Origin: Persicaria tinctoria | Taxonomy: Eukaryota; Streptophyta; Magnoliopsida; Caryophyllales; Polygonaceae | Direction of reading: 5' to 3' | NCBI GenBank assembly: GCA_037127255.1 | Contig: JBANSL010000020.1 | Coordinates: 63,561,598 to 63,625,597, forward strand | DNA length: 64,000 nt | In this document: one piece after another, positions 46,579 through 57,304 of the stretch | How positions within the stretch are numbered: position 1 is the stretch's first letter | Layout: each line of letters begins with the position of its first letter | The notes under the pieces: generated by a model | Databases searched by the model: none | What the model was told of the DNA's origin: nothing | The model's input: only the letters and a program-made list of their open reading frames with translations | Program-made: the position numbers and the translations under genes

Positions 46579-47827
46579 GAAGAAGCATCTTTTGATTTGG
46601 CTTCCTTAAATCAAGGTGGCTGTCAATTCAATTCAAACTAGAGATTCTCAGCTTTCAAGTTATGACATAATACTCCTAGACAAGGAAAGAGATATTCACA
46701 GAAATGGGTAACTAAGGATAGAAATTTTCACCCTCATATTGTCCCAAAAAAAGCAGTACAAAATTTCCAAGTTTCACACTTTGGCAGCTCCAATATGTAG
46801 AAACAATGGACCAAAACCATGTTTCCTGAACCCCAAAGGGGCCCCACCACACCCTCTGCTCCCAAAGGGCCCAACACCATTAACACCCACCCACCAAAGG
46901 TGGGCTCAAAACCCATTTCAAATGCCTTTATAATGTTCGTTTGATTCTTTGTCAGGCAAATTTTAAATTTTAGTTTTTTACCTATCTCATCTTAAATCCG
47001 TTGCGATTCAAAACTTGATATTCTCGTTCGGAAAGACACTCTACACGGAAATCACCTTGATCTAATTGCTTTCATTGCTTCCAAAAAAAAATCATTTTTT
47101 GGAAAAGTTTACAAAAAAAAATCATTTTTTGGAAAAGTCACTTGAGTCGAGCCGGTCAGCGCAAGCCGGTTTACCTAGTATGTGGCTCTTGTCGGCTGAG
47201 TCACGTGCTCGGGGTTTGCCACCGAAGGTGGGTTCCTCGTCATAAAAAAAAAAAAAACTAAGATTAAGCAAAATGAAAAAAGAAAAAGAACATTACGGAA
47301 TATATATAACAACGATTTTTCTATCCTATACCCTTTAAGCATAGGATAAAACCCTAAATACACCACAAATCCACCTTTAAAAATTAATTAACCCACTCTA
47401 ACCCTGTGCAGGGTTTGTGGTGTATATAGCGAAGAAAGGCAACGGTTCCACTATATACACCCCAAACCATGCACGTCACGGTTAAAGTGGATTAATTAAT
47501 ATTTTTTAAAGTGCTAATTAGTGGGAAAAGGTTGCACGTTGAAAAGGACGTGCATTTCTAATGAAAGATTTGCGGTGCATCTAACAACACCCAAAATTTT
47601 CAAAATTTTTAATTAGTTTAACCTTATTTTTAATTAGTTTAAGAAATCTTTTTCAATTTAAATACTTATCTTATTTTCTTAGGGCGTAGACCGTAACAAA
47701 TTAACAATGTCCAAACCAGTTTACTTACCAACTCAACCAACATAACGCGCGTACTGTAACGCACTACCGGAGGAGCGTGGGAGCTCTCGCCTCTCACGCA
47801 TTATTTAAGCTATTATTATTATTATTA
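46579..47827. other. Spacer
   Basis: Contains a direct repeat of AAAAAAAAATCATTTTTTGG (47085 and 47114) and a MITE-like pair around 47405-47605 (TGTGGTGTATATAG, CTATATACACCCCA). No gene is supported. Confidence 0.4.
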
Positions 47828-48066
47828 TACTCCCTCCGTTCCATAATACATGTCCCTTTGCTTTTCGGCACGCTTTTTAATGAGCGAAAAACTCTATAAA
47901 ATATTATTTTTTTAATTAATTTTTTTATATAATATGATACTTATTACTAATAAGTATCATATTATATAAAAAAATTAATGAAAAAAATAATATTTTATAG
48001 AGTTTTTCGTTCATTAAAAAGCGTGTCGAAAAGCAAAAGGACATGTATTATGGAACGGAGGGAGTA
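47828..48066. mobile_element. Palindromic Stowaway-like MITE, copy 2
   Basis: TA-flanked, 239 bp, almost perfect palindrome, TACTCCCTCCGTTCCATAAT to ATTATGGAACGGAGGGAGTA. Same family as 21068-21305. It lies 260 bp upstream of the start of the next gene. Confidence 0.92.
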
Positions 48067-48325
48067 TTAAATAAATATAAATAAATAAATAAAAAGCTGT
48101 TCAATTTCAATCACCTCTTCGGGTTGTCAAATCCCTCATCCTCTGAAATCTCCCAACACAGAGAGACCCAACACCCCTCAAGGAAACCCCAAATCGAAGC
48201 ATCCCAAATCGTTATCCTGTAGTAGACAAAATTTCCACATATAAAATTCAAACCCCACCAGTCAGAAACCCTAGAAAGAAATTCGACTTGTTTATCTCAA
48301 ACCAGGTCCAATCATCCAATTCCAA

Positions 48326-48874
48326 ATGGATCCCTCACCGCCTTCAACTCCTCGATTATCGCCGAGTTCGTCAATGGACGACACACAGCAACAGATTCAG
48401 AAGCCGATTTTGTTGATAAGGCTGATGAGCAAGCGAAGAACTTGGGTCTTCCTCTTCGTGCTGGTCTACACAATCATACTCTACTCGTCGTGGAATCTCC
48501 TTAGCTCGATCTTGAGCTGGTACAGATCAACGGCCCTTTCGCCGGCGTCGCCGGCCAAGGGAGGATGGGCGGCGGTCTACGCGTCGATCATGCTGGGGGC
48601 GGTGTTCGGGGTGATGTCGATGGTGGCGGCGGCGGCGGTCGCCGTGCCAGCGATGCTGGTGACGTGGATCACGGTGCTGGTGCTGCTGGCGTTCTTTGGG
48701 AGCCGCCGGAGGGATCTGGTCGTGGAGGGGAAGAAATTGACCGCCGAGATCTCGAGATTGGTGTTGAGGATTTTGATCAAGGAAGGGAATCTGGTGGCGG
48801 CGGTTTGTGCGGTGCTGGGGTACTTCTTGCTCATCAGAAAGGGGGCTGACAATGGCGAATTCAAAGCCGATTGA
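48326..48874 (+). CDS. Small plant membrane protein, 182 residues, function unknown
   Basis: Single-exon frame with a Ser/Pro-rich cytosol-type N-terminus (MDPSPPSTPRLSPSSS), a basic patch (SKRRT) and four likely membrane segments at about 39-56, 81-102, 104-125 and 154-170. A charged linker (GSRRRDLVVEGKKLTAEISR) separates spans 3 and 4. GC content is much higher than the flanks (alanine/valine/glycine codons ending in G or C), as expected for a real gene in AT-rich surroundings. The long leader has a run of C/A-rich sequence typical of a 5' UTR. I do not recognise a named family. Confidence 0.75.
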   Translation: MDPSPPSTPRLSPSSSMDDTQQQIQKPILLIRLMSKRRTWVFLFVLVYTIILYSSWNLLSSILSWYRSTALSPASPAKGGWAAVYASIMLGAVFGVMSMVAAAAVAVPAMLVTWITVLVLLAFFGSRRRDLVVEGKKLTAEISRLVLRILIKEGNLVAAVCAVLGYFLLIRKGADNGEFKAD

Positions 48875-49548
48875 AATCTGCAGCCATGGCGAATTGGGAA
48901 AGTGGAAACCCTCCCCCCCACTCCCTCCGTCAGTGTGTAGTTTGGGCTGTTGGGCCTGTATATTGGAGAGATTGGGCCATCAGGCCCATTAACATATTTT
49001 TGGCAGCCCATGTTTTGGGTCTTTTGCTTTGTTTCATTTACGCTGACTTCACTGTGGGGGTTGACTAGTTTTGGGTCTAATTTGAGTGTTTTTGGGATGA
49101 TTTTGCAATATGATGTATCAACTTTTAAGATATAAGAATGTAGAAATTAAAGTATCATTTCTTCATGTGTCATCTTTTTTTGTTTTTTTTTTGGTTGAGC
49201 ACATGAAATCCACATAGTTTCAGTGGTCACATACTCAAATTTATGACAGATAAAACAGATTGTGCAAAATGACTGGTACTCTGATTCATCTTTCAAGCAG
49301 CTATGCAATAGCAACAAAACATTGATTTCCCAATGTCCATTTTATGATCAATGAACAAAAATGTTAAGAATTCAAAGCAGAGATGAAAAGAAAGATACCA
49401 TAAAAAGTCATTCAATAAACCATAGCAGGGTCAATTCATTACAGGGTGGTTTCATTACCAAACATTCAATCCCCATAGCCCTAAACTACACTTAACACTT
49501 TGTTTTTAGACAAACTACATAGACAAATCACAAACTTTTGCTTAAGCA
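48875..49548. other. 3' regions of two convergent genes
   Basis: Transcribed tails are likely; no additional gene is seen. Confidence 0.4.
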
Positions 49549-50256
49549 CTAACTTGATCCAAGCTTTGACAATCTGGGAGAGGTTCTGACACCATTAGGA
49601 GATGAATCAGATCCATTATCAGTCACAACTTTCTCCCCGTTCTTCATCAGCTTCTTCTTCTTCTTCAAACCCTTGACCTCCTCATTGACCTCAGATCTCC
49701 TGCTCCTCGTCCTCAAAGCCACAGATTTCAACTCAACTACACTCGCAACCTCTTTCAAGGGGCTCCTCTTCCCATTTCCCTTACCAGCGTCATCAGCCAC
49801 CATGTCGAAGTCATCGCCGAGCTTCCTCACCAATCTCCTCTTCTTGCTCCCGCCTTTGACAGGCTCCTCCTCTTCCTCTTCCTGGAGAGCGAATCTCCTC
49901 TTCCTCTTCATCACAATCGGAGTCAGAGGAGGCGAATCGGACAAATAGTCTTCGAATTCGGGCTCATCGTCGCGGATTACAGCGATCGGGGTGAGGTACT
50001 GGCTACGCTTCTTCTCCGATTTCTCCCTTTCCTTCTGAAGCTTCTTCAAATTCCCCTCGATCCGGCCCTGGAGGCGGAGGCGCTTGTAGCCGAGGCCTCC
50101 CATGGACCAGTGGGCGTCGGTGGCCCATGAGAGGAGCGGATCTATCACCGACACCGGCGGGTCGACTCGGTCGTCGTTGAATTTGATGTCGGTGTAGAAC
50201 CGGGGCCTAGGGAGGCTGCTGCCGTAGAACTTTCCGGGGCCTAGAGAGACTACCAT
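49549..50256 (-). CDS. Lys/Arg-rich plant protein, probably nuclear, 235 residues
   Basis: Single exon. The first ~70 residues are ordered and look conserved (MVVSLGPGKFYGSSLPRPRF, VIDPLLSWATDAHWSMGGLG, YKRLRLQGRIEGN). The rest is charged and probably disordered: a KKLQKEREKSEKK helix, an acidic run of six Glu near residue 125, and basic clusters (KKRR, KKKKK) that can act as nuclear localisation signals. Ends RTSPRLSKLGSS. I do not know a biochemical function; a chromatin or nucleolar role would be a guess. The start is supported by a conserved-looking N-terminus immediately after the ATG. Confidence 0.75.
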   Translation of the reverse strand: MVVSLGPGKFYGSSLPRPRFYTDIKFNDDRVDPPVSVIDPLLSWATDAHWSMGGLGYKRLRLQGRIEGNLKKLQKEREKSEKKRSQYLTPIAVIRDDEPEFEDYLSDSPPLTPIVMKRKRRFALQEEEEEEPVKGGSKKRRLVRKLGDDFDMVADDAGKGNGKRSPLKEVASVVELKSVALRTRSRRSEVNEEVKGLKKKKKLMKNGEKVVTDNGSDSSPNGVRTSPRLSKLGSS

Positions 50257-50659
50257 TTTACCGGCGATTTACTCTCGGCGAGATTTACAGAAACTGGTGG
50301 ACGGGAATTTGGATTGAGCGGTTGTTGGAGATCTAGGGTTTTGGTTGGATTACCTCTTCCCTCTTCTGAGTCTATTATAAGGGGGATTTGGCGGGAAGAC
50401 GTGGCGCCAAATGGAAGCGCCAATTGGGAGCGCTACCAATTTCAATTTCCCGCGTCTCTTTGTAGGGGGGTATTATAGGAAATCAATAAATTATTTAGTA
50501 TTTAATGATTTAATTCATGAAGGTTTTATGAAGGAAAAAAAAAATAAAGCAACGTTATCAATCCGCTTAAATTTTGCATAAAATGAACCAGTCTTAGGGG
50601 TTATTATGTTTGGTAGCCTGAAGTTTTGTAAATGCAACAAATAGCCCTTGGCAATGGCA
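50257..50659. promoter_or_regulatory. 5' region of the 49549-50256 gene
   Basis: Leader with CTCTTCCCTCTTCTGAG and GGCGCCAAATGGAAGCGCC near 50404-50422, the latter resembling an E2F-type site (TTTGGCGC-like). Then AT-rich DNA up to the hAT TSD. Confidence 0.4.
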
Positions 50660-51277
50660 ATTAGTAGTAGGGGTGGGCACAAATCCCGCAAATCCCGTCC
50701 CGTCCCGCATCCCGTCCGATCCCGACGGGATTCGGGAAAAAAAAATTCAATCCCGTCCCGCAAAAAATGCGCGGGACGGGACGCGGGACGAAGAGTTCTC
50801 GTCCCGTAAATCCCGTCCCGTCCCGCATATATATATTTATTTATTTATTTATAGAACATATATATATATATATATAGGATTGGGTTCGGGTACACACAAA
50901 CCCAAAAGTGAGAAGGAAAGAAGCGATCTCATTGGTCCACGTGTGCAAAAAGTAAATTAAAAATAGTTGACACGCGGATTCCACAATTAATTAGTGACAC
51001 TCACCCAAATTAATTAGTAACACCCCCACTCTCACTATACACGCGTCAAATCAAACACACTAATTAATTGCATGCGCCAATCAACACCACGTACTAATTA
51101 ATTAGCAAAGCTACGGAGACATGTAAAAGTGTTTACATGAACTTTTAAAATTCATTTTCTTCCATTTTCACTTGTTAAAAAAATATAAAAAATATATATT
51201 TGGGTGTAATTTAATTTTATCTACACATAAACACCCACTTTGTATATGTTTTGTTGAAAAAAAAAATTGACAAGAGG

Positions 51278-51560
51278 TGGTTCAGCAATTTTATTCACAA
51301 TGGTTCAGCAATTTTATTCACAGTGGTTCAACAATTTTATTCACAATGGTTCAGCAATTTTATTCACAGTGGTTCAACAATTTTATTACAGTGGTTCAAC
51401 AATTTTATTCACATTGGTTCAGCAATTTTATTCGCAGTGGTTCAGCAATTTTATTCACAGTGGTTCAACCATTTTATTCACATTGGTTCAGCAATTTTAT
51501 TCGAAGTGGTTCAGCAACTTTTTTCACAATGGTTCAACCATTTTATTTGTAATGATTCAC
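51278..51560 (+). repeat. Minisatellite, 23-bp unit
   Basis: About 12 copies of GGTTCAGCAATTTTATTCAC plus AGT, with small variants. Since 23 is not a multiple of three and the unit lacks stops, all three frames stay open; no protein is implied. Confidence 0.93.
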
Positions 51561-51837
51561 AGGGTTCACAAGTTATAAAGGAGTTATTCATGAAGCTATA
51601 AAGAAGTGGTTCATGAACCTAAAAAATTTCACATTTTTATAATTTAATCTTTTTTAAAAATGATATTAAATATATTAAAATAAAATGTTTCATGAACCAC
51701 TACTCTTTATTTGATGAACCATTAGAATTTATTTCATGAACCACTACTATTTAATAATTATAAAATTTTCATTCTTCTTTTACTTTCTTTTAATGTTTAT
51801 TTTTAATTAAATAATTAATTTTCTTTTAAAATAAAAT

Positions 51838-52165
51838 GGTTCACTAAACCAATCTCTATTTAGTCACTGAACCTCTCCCTATTTAGTCACTAAACCAATC
51901 TCTATTTAGTCACTGAACCTCTCCCTATTTAGTCACTAAACCTCTCTCTATTTAGTCAATGAACCACTGAACCAATCTCTATTTAATTAGTGAACCGACC
52001 TCTATTTAGTCACTGAACCAACCTCTATTTAGTCACTGAACCAAACCTAGTGAAGCACACCCAGTGGACCAAACCAAGTGAACTACACCATGTGAACCAC
52101 ACTCAGTGAACCACACCCAGTGAACCAAAACTCAGTGAACCAAATCTAGTGAACCACACCCAGTG
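51838..52165 (+). repeat. Minisatellite of TGAACC units
   Basis: First part: copies of CTCTATTTAGTCACTGAACC (about 22-24 bp). Second part: about 14-bp AGTGAACCACACCC units. The shared core TGAACC is the complement of the GGTTCA core of the array at 51278-51560. Confidence 0.88.
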
Positions 52166-52349
52166 AACCAATCTTAACCAAATCATGTGAATCACACGTA
52201 GCAATCTTAACCATTATTTATTTCATGAAACAAAAAAATTAACCAAAAATCAATACCAAAATCGTTGTTGCATAGATATAACATGATATTGAAACAATCA
52301 GTAGATGTATTTATATATGATACATACAGTATATATACATACAACATCA

Positions 52350-52672
52350 CATTCCATGAATTTAGCGGCGAGCAAGACGCTGGTGATGAGGATGCGGTGG
52401 ACGTTAAGGGAGTCGACGGCGCCGATCACCGGCTGAAGTTGCGAGAGGCGATCGAGATACACGTAAACCACCAGGAAGCAGCTATCTCTTCAATTCGCAT
52501 ATCTAGGTAGTTTCCGATCGATATCGCCGGCCTCGTCACCCCATGGAACGCCGTCGCCGTCGCACCGCGCCTCCGACCGTCGTTCGACTCCGCCACCCGC
52601 TCCAGCAGCGCCGACAGCAAGTCGATCAACCTCGGCGTCTCACTCTCATTCCGGCTCTCCAGCAGCTGGTTG
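52350..52672 (-). pseudogene. Captured fragment of a P/U-type cyclin gene
   Basis: On the minus strand: LLESRNESETPRLIDLLSAL, LERVAESNDG, TAFHGVTRPAISIGNYLD, then small indels and a frame change, then SCFLVVYVYLDRLSQLQPVI and SLNVHRILITSVLLAAKFME. ETPRL..LLS.LLERVAESND, FHG..RP.ISI..YL and YVYLDR...NVHR.LITS...AAKF are the conserved blocks of plant cyclin-U/CYCP proteins (PHO80-like). The segment stops in the middle of the cyclin fold. It is GC-rich, unlike its host element. Not functional as a cyclin. Confidence 0.83.
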
Positions 52673-55177
52673 TTTCAAAGAGCGTGGACTGTCGGCGGTG
52701 TCGATTCCATGTCCACCATTGTCAGTCAAGGAGCGAAGTGACGAGAGAAGGGTGGTAGAAAGAGGAGAGAGAGAGAGAGAGGTTGCTGCAGTCGGAGAGA
52801 GCGGTTGATGCAATAGGCGTCGATTCAAGCACAAGGAAGCGAAGAGGGAGAGAGGCGTGAGGGAAAGCAGTAAAGGAAGGGGAAGAAGATAAGCGCGTGA
52901 GGGTTTTTTTTAAGGTAAAAATCAGATCCGTTTTAACCAATCATCCTTCTTACCGGATCGGATTCTTCTCACTTGAACCCTCCCATATATATATATATAT
53001 TATATAAATAAAATACACTAGTAGTACAAACACATTTGGTTTTGGTATATATACATAACACACTAGCAGTAAAAAAACCATTTGATTTTGGGCTTACCAT
53101 AAATTTTATTGTGGCTGTTTCTACTGGATTTTATTAGAAGAAATGTTGATGTAGCAGTGTGCAAAGCCGGTCTTGCTACTGGATTTTATTTTATTTTTGG
53201 TTTATTTGCTACTGCTGCATTGGAATGTTGATTTGTATGGAAATGTTAAATTTTTTTTCTATTAGAATGAATGTCGAAGGTTTATTATTGGATATTTGGA
53301 TTATTTTGACATTTTCTTTTTACGAGGGACAAGTCCCGTTCCGATCCCGTCCCGTCCCGTGAGGGATAGGACCCGGTGGGATTCCAAAAAAAATATCTAA
53401 GGCCCGTCCCGCTAAAAATACGCGGGACGGGACATGGGACGACCCTAATCCCGTCCCGTCCCGTCCCATGCCCACCCCTAATTAGTAGTATTATTTTTCG
53501 GAAATTTCATCCGGTACCCCTGTGGTATAGTTTATTTCACGCGGTGTACAAAAAATTCACTAAATTCGCAAGTTACCCCTGAGTTTTATACAAATTTCGC
53601 GCCGTGCCCTTGGTGAGTTAAAATTAACAGACTCCAGACTCCGTTTGTTTCTTTCCTCTCTGAAGTTCCAAAAACGCAGCACAGACCCGAAGCCTTGAGG
53701 AACGAAGAAAGGAGAGGCCGGCTGACTGGGCACAAACCGCCGGCGAAGAGAGCCCGAGGCCACCGGAGGAGAACGAGAGCCCGACCTGGAGGAGAAGGGG
53801 AAAGAGGAGGCGCCGCTTGACTCGCCAGAGGTGGTGGTGGAGCCGCAAGCCAACCATGTAAGTCGATTTAGGGTTTGCAAATAGGGTTTCGATTTTGGGT
53901 TGCAATTGGGGGCTTCGATTTGGGATTAGTTCGAATTAGGGTTCAGAATTTTAGATTGAGGAATTGTTGGAGTTGTAAATTCATACTCAACTTTGATTAG
54001 GGATTGTTGAGATTCATACTAAACTCTACAGATTAGGGATTGTGTGTTCACTACTAAACTTATCTGAAGTTGAAGGTGAGTTCTCTAATCAAGTGGGTTC
54101 TCATGTGAATTTAGTGGTTTCAAAGTTAGGATTTTGAGTTTGTGAATTTGAGTATGGGTTTTTTATTTTTGAGTTTGTGAATTTGCAATAGTTATTGTCA
54201 TAACTTCAATATGCTTGCTGTTAGGTACAAATGTGTGAAAAAGTCCATGATTCTTGATTTACTATCTCCTCTAATGCTAGTAGGAAAATGAATGGCTGAT
54301 GCTTATAGGATGAGGCTTGATTCAAAATGGATATACCTTGTTTGTAAAATGGGCCTTGGTGTTATGTTGATTTGGTAGATTGTGTGAACTCATGATGGAT
54401 TCCCACTGTAGGTATTTCCTTACATTTTTGTACTGGGAAATCGCAACGGGCTCTTACATTTATGGATGTGGAAATTGAAAAGTGGGAAGTAGGTGTGGTT
54501 GCCATTGGAATTAGTGCTTCGCTGGGCAACGTCGAGGGTTGCTGTGCTGCTACTATTCCGGCCTTCATTCTGTTCGTTTCCGGTGCTACTAGTGAGGTGT
54601 GAAACTGACGAGTGTTGTTGCTGGCGGCTGAATGAATCTAGTGAACAGAGGTCCGAAATGGAAAGACGGTGTAAGTTCCATGGTGTAAGTTCCCCTAATT
54701 TTGGCATGAATTTTCCATGATTGATTGATGCATATATAGTGATGTATGGTCTCACTTCTTCACATTTTAGCAGCAAAGATCTTCACTTCTCTTGGGGTTG
54801 CAGTTGAAGGGGTGGCCATGGTGACCGGCATATATCTTGCGTAAGAAAACGAGTTTATGTGGGACAAGCTCAAAGAAATCAGATTCTTATCTTACTGGGA
54901 GAAGGGTTGTGGACTTATGTGGGACAAGTTCCCGCTCTTTGTGAGACATGTGACAAGCCCTTGATCTCTCTTACTAATTGAACTTTTTTGCACTAAGTGT
55001 AAGATTTTGTTGGATTAATTTGCATCTGCTGGGAGCCTGGGACATTTTCTTCAAATTTGACATATTAGAGTTAGCCTTTTTTTATTTGATCAAATATGTT
55101 CAAATTTGTTTCACATATATCATCTACTAATGCCAGTTCACATCTTGTGGAGCTGATTGATATTTTAATAATGGGAT

Positions 55178-55203
55178 CCGGGCTAAAAAGCTTTTTAGCC
55201 CGG
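55178..55203. repeat. Perfect 26-bp palindrome
   Basis: CCGGGCTAAAAAG followed by its exact complement, in the middle of the MULE. Confidence 0.9.
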
Positions 55204-55273
55204 GCAATTGAGCATAATGCTATATGCACAACCTTGTGATATGTGGATGATACTACTCTCTATTGGATATTTT

Positions 55274-55344
55274 AGTCTATTAGCTCAAGTGGAAGAGCAA
55301 TGTGCTCATGCACATAGATGTGGATTCGAATCCCACATAGGCTT
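55274..55344 (+). ncRNA. tRNA-like sequence (plus strand) inside the MULE
   Basis: Acceptor arms AGTCTAT / ATAGGCT (one G-T pair), D-arm GCTCAAGTGGAAGAGC, anticodon arm ATGTG-CTCATG-CACAT and T-arm GTGGATTCGAATCCCAC. The anticodon loop is one base short, so it is more probably a tRNA-derived relic (Met-like CAT) than a working tRNA. A related copy lies inverted at 56190-56258. Confidence 0.5.
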
Positions 55345-56050
55345 ATTTAATTCATTCATTGTCAAGTAATCTGTTTGCATCTCCAAATTACATTAAGTAT
55401 GTTAAATGAATTAACTTGAACATACTTTAGCTTCTTAAATGAAATTAGATTTACAACTCCAGTTTACAGATTGTAAAATTTTAACATAAAAACTACACTG
55501 AACTGATTGTGTTCACTTTCAATGTTTTTTTCTGAATTCATTTTCAATGCTATTTTTGGTGATTAAGGTAGTTTCAACTTCAAGTGAATACAAGCCGATC
55601 AGTGGTCAGTGGTCAACTACTTTTTTTTGTAACCATTCAACAAATGTTCTTTGCTTGGTTACCTTACCTATTCCATTACTTGCATATGACAGTTAACTGT
55701 AAATCTAAATAATAAAGGCTTCATAAACAACTATTTTGTCAATGGGTCATACATAAGACCTTATTACAGATATTTCTTATGACAATACAAGAAACTTCGC
55801 TTCAGTCTAAATCCTTAATGCTGAAACTGCCAGCCCGGATAATTGCTCTACCAAAAGAATATCACTTGTTCCTATTAAAGCCAGCTTATCAAAAAAAATG
55901 AACTCCTACAGCAAAAGTAACCCTGCAGGAATCTAGGATAGAGATGCTTCATTCATGGATAATGGAGATTATTTTCAAATCTTTCCTTTTTAAGGGTTTT
56001 TTGTTCCACATTATTATCGGTGAAATCACAATGTTCAATGACTGATACAT

Positions 56051-56115
56051 TACACCCACTCTTCATTTGGGAAAAGCTTAGAACTCAATACATTACACCC
56101 ACTCTTCATTTTCAA
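56051..56115 (+). repeat. Short direct repeat
   Basis: ATTACACCCACTCTTCATTT is repeated 43 bp apart within the MULE interior. Confidence 0.8.
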
Positions 56116-56189
56116 CTTGTATGATAATAAAGAAACATGATCAGTGGTCAAATACAAGCCGATCAACACCAGAATCATAACAACCATGT

Positions 56190-56258
56190 AGCTTATATGG
56201 GATTTAGACCCACATTGATGTGTACAACACATTGCTCTTCCAATTAAGCTAATAAGCC
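56190..56258 (-). ncRNA. Second tRNA-like relic, inverted
   Basis: On the minus strand: GGCTTATTAGCTTAATTGG, AGAGCAATGTGTTGTACACA, GTGGGTCTAAATCCCATATA AGC. Same plan as 55274-55344 but with a defective anticodon loop and T-loop. Confidence 0.45.
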
Positions 56259-57304
56259 AATATAAAATAAGAGTCTCACTAAACAGTAAGGAGTACAACC
56301 AACAAGCTCAAGGAGTCCACCAAAAAGCTTGCAACAGATTAATTAGCAATATATGACATATCAAGAGAAAACTCAAAACAACAAGCTATTCTAGCCCGTC
56401 TTAAAAATTGAGGACATGACAGATTATTTTACCTAGCCTCAAAGCTACCTAAGACAACGAGTTTCAATATTTCGAATTCCTTCCTGAAAATCAGCCATTC
56501 ATTTTCCTACTAGCATCAGAGGAGATAGTAAATCAAGAATCATGGACTTTTTCACACATTTGTACCTAACAGCAAGCATATTGAAGTTCTGTTGCAAATT
56601 CACAAACTCAAAAGGAAAAAACCCATACTCAAATTCACAAAATCAAACTCAAAAACCTAACTTTGAAACCACTAAATTCACATGAGAACCCACTTGATTA
56701 GAAAACACATCTTTAATTTCAGAGAAGTTTAGTAGCGAACACACAATCCCAAGTTTAGTATGAATTTACAACTTCAACAATTCCTCAATCTCAAATTCTC
56801 AACCCTAATTCGAACTAATTCCAAATCGAAGCCCCAAATTGTAACCCCAAATCGAAACCCTATTTGCAAACCTTAAATTGACTTACATGGCCGACTGGCG
56901 GCTCCACCACCACCTCTGGCGAGTCGAGCGGCGCCTCCTCCTTCCCCTTTTCCGACAGGTCGAGCGTCGAAGCTCTTCTCCAAGGGCCGGATCGTTTGGT
57001 GTTCTCGAGCCCTCCTCTCCAAGTTCTCCTCCAGGTCGGGCTCTCGTTCCCCTCCGGTGGCCTCGGGCTCTCTTCGCCGGCGGTTCGTGCCCAGTCAGCC
57101 GGCCTCTCCTTTTTTCGTTCCTCCAGGTTTCGGGTCTATGCTTCGTTTTTGGAACTTCGGAGAGGAAAGAAACAAACTCCGTTTGGAGTCTGTTAGTTTT
57201 AACTCACCAAGGACACGACGCGAAATTTATATAAAACTCAGGGGTACCATGCGAATTTAACGAATCTTTTGTACAACGCGTAGGCGAAATTTCCGATTAT
57301 TTTT

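Larger units (their letters stand above)
50878..52984. mobile_element. Element nested in the hAT, flanked by (TA)n
   Basis: Left end after a (TA)n tract: GGATTGGGTTCGGGTAC...GTGAGAAGG; right end, inverted: GGGAGGGTTCAAGTGAGAAG, followed by another (TA)n tract at about 52985-53001. Both ends share GGGTTC..GTGAGAA and inner ATTGGT blocks. Insertion into TA microsatellites recalls Micron-type MITEs, but this one is much longer. It carries two minisatellites and a cyclin-U fragment. Confidence 0.6.
50660..53488. mobile_element. hAT-type element with perfect 8-bp TSD, carrying a nested element
   Basis: ATTAGTAG stands at 50660-50667 and 53481-53488. The 2813-bp element starts TAGGGGTGGGCA and ends TGCCCACCCCTA, with subterminal clusters of TCCCGTCCCG / CGGGACGGGA on both sides (50690-50825 and 53335-53465). 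These are hAT hallmarks. There is no transposase. Almost the whole interior is a second element (about 50878-52984). Confidence 0.9.
53490..57304. mobile_element. Non-autonomous MULE with ~800-bp TIRs and perfect 9-bp TSD
   Basis: ATTATTTTT occurs at 53490-53498 and 57296-57304. The 3797-bp element starts CGGAAATTTCATCC and ends GGCGAAATTTCCG. The arms 53499-54300 and 56490-57295 are inverted copies with moderate divergence and small indels; each contains a GC-rich part (around 53650-53850 and 56890-57120) open in several frames. No transposase is present. Its left TSD begins one base after the hAT's right TSD. Confidence 0.92.

Noticed and set aside
51251..51601. Three overlapping long frames of about 90-116 residues in the 51.3-51.6 kb region
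   Set aside because: They are one 23-bp minisatellite read in three frames; the unit simply lacks stop codons, so no protein is implied.
56878..57260. GC-rich open frames (also 53560-53905 on the minus strand) as genes
   Set aside because: They lie in matching positions of the MULE's inverted arms, differ by frame shifts between arms, and show no domain; treated as TIR sequence.
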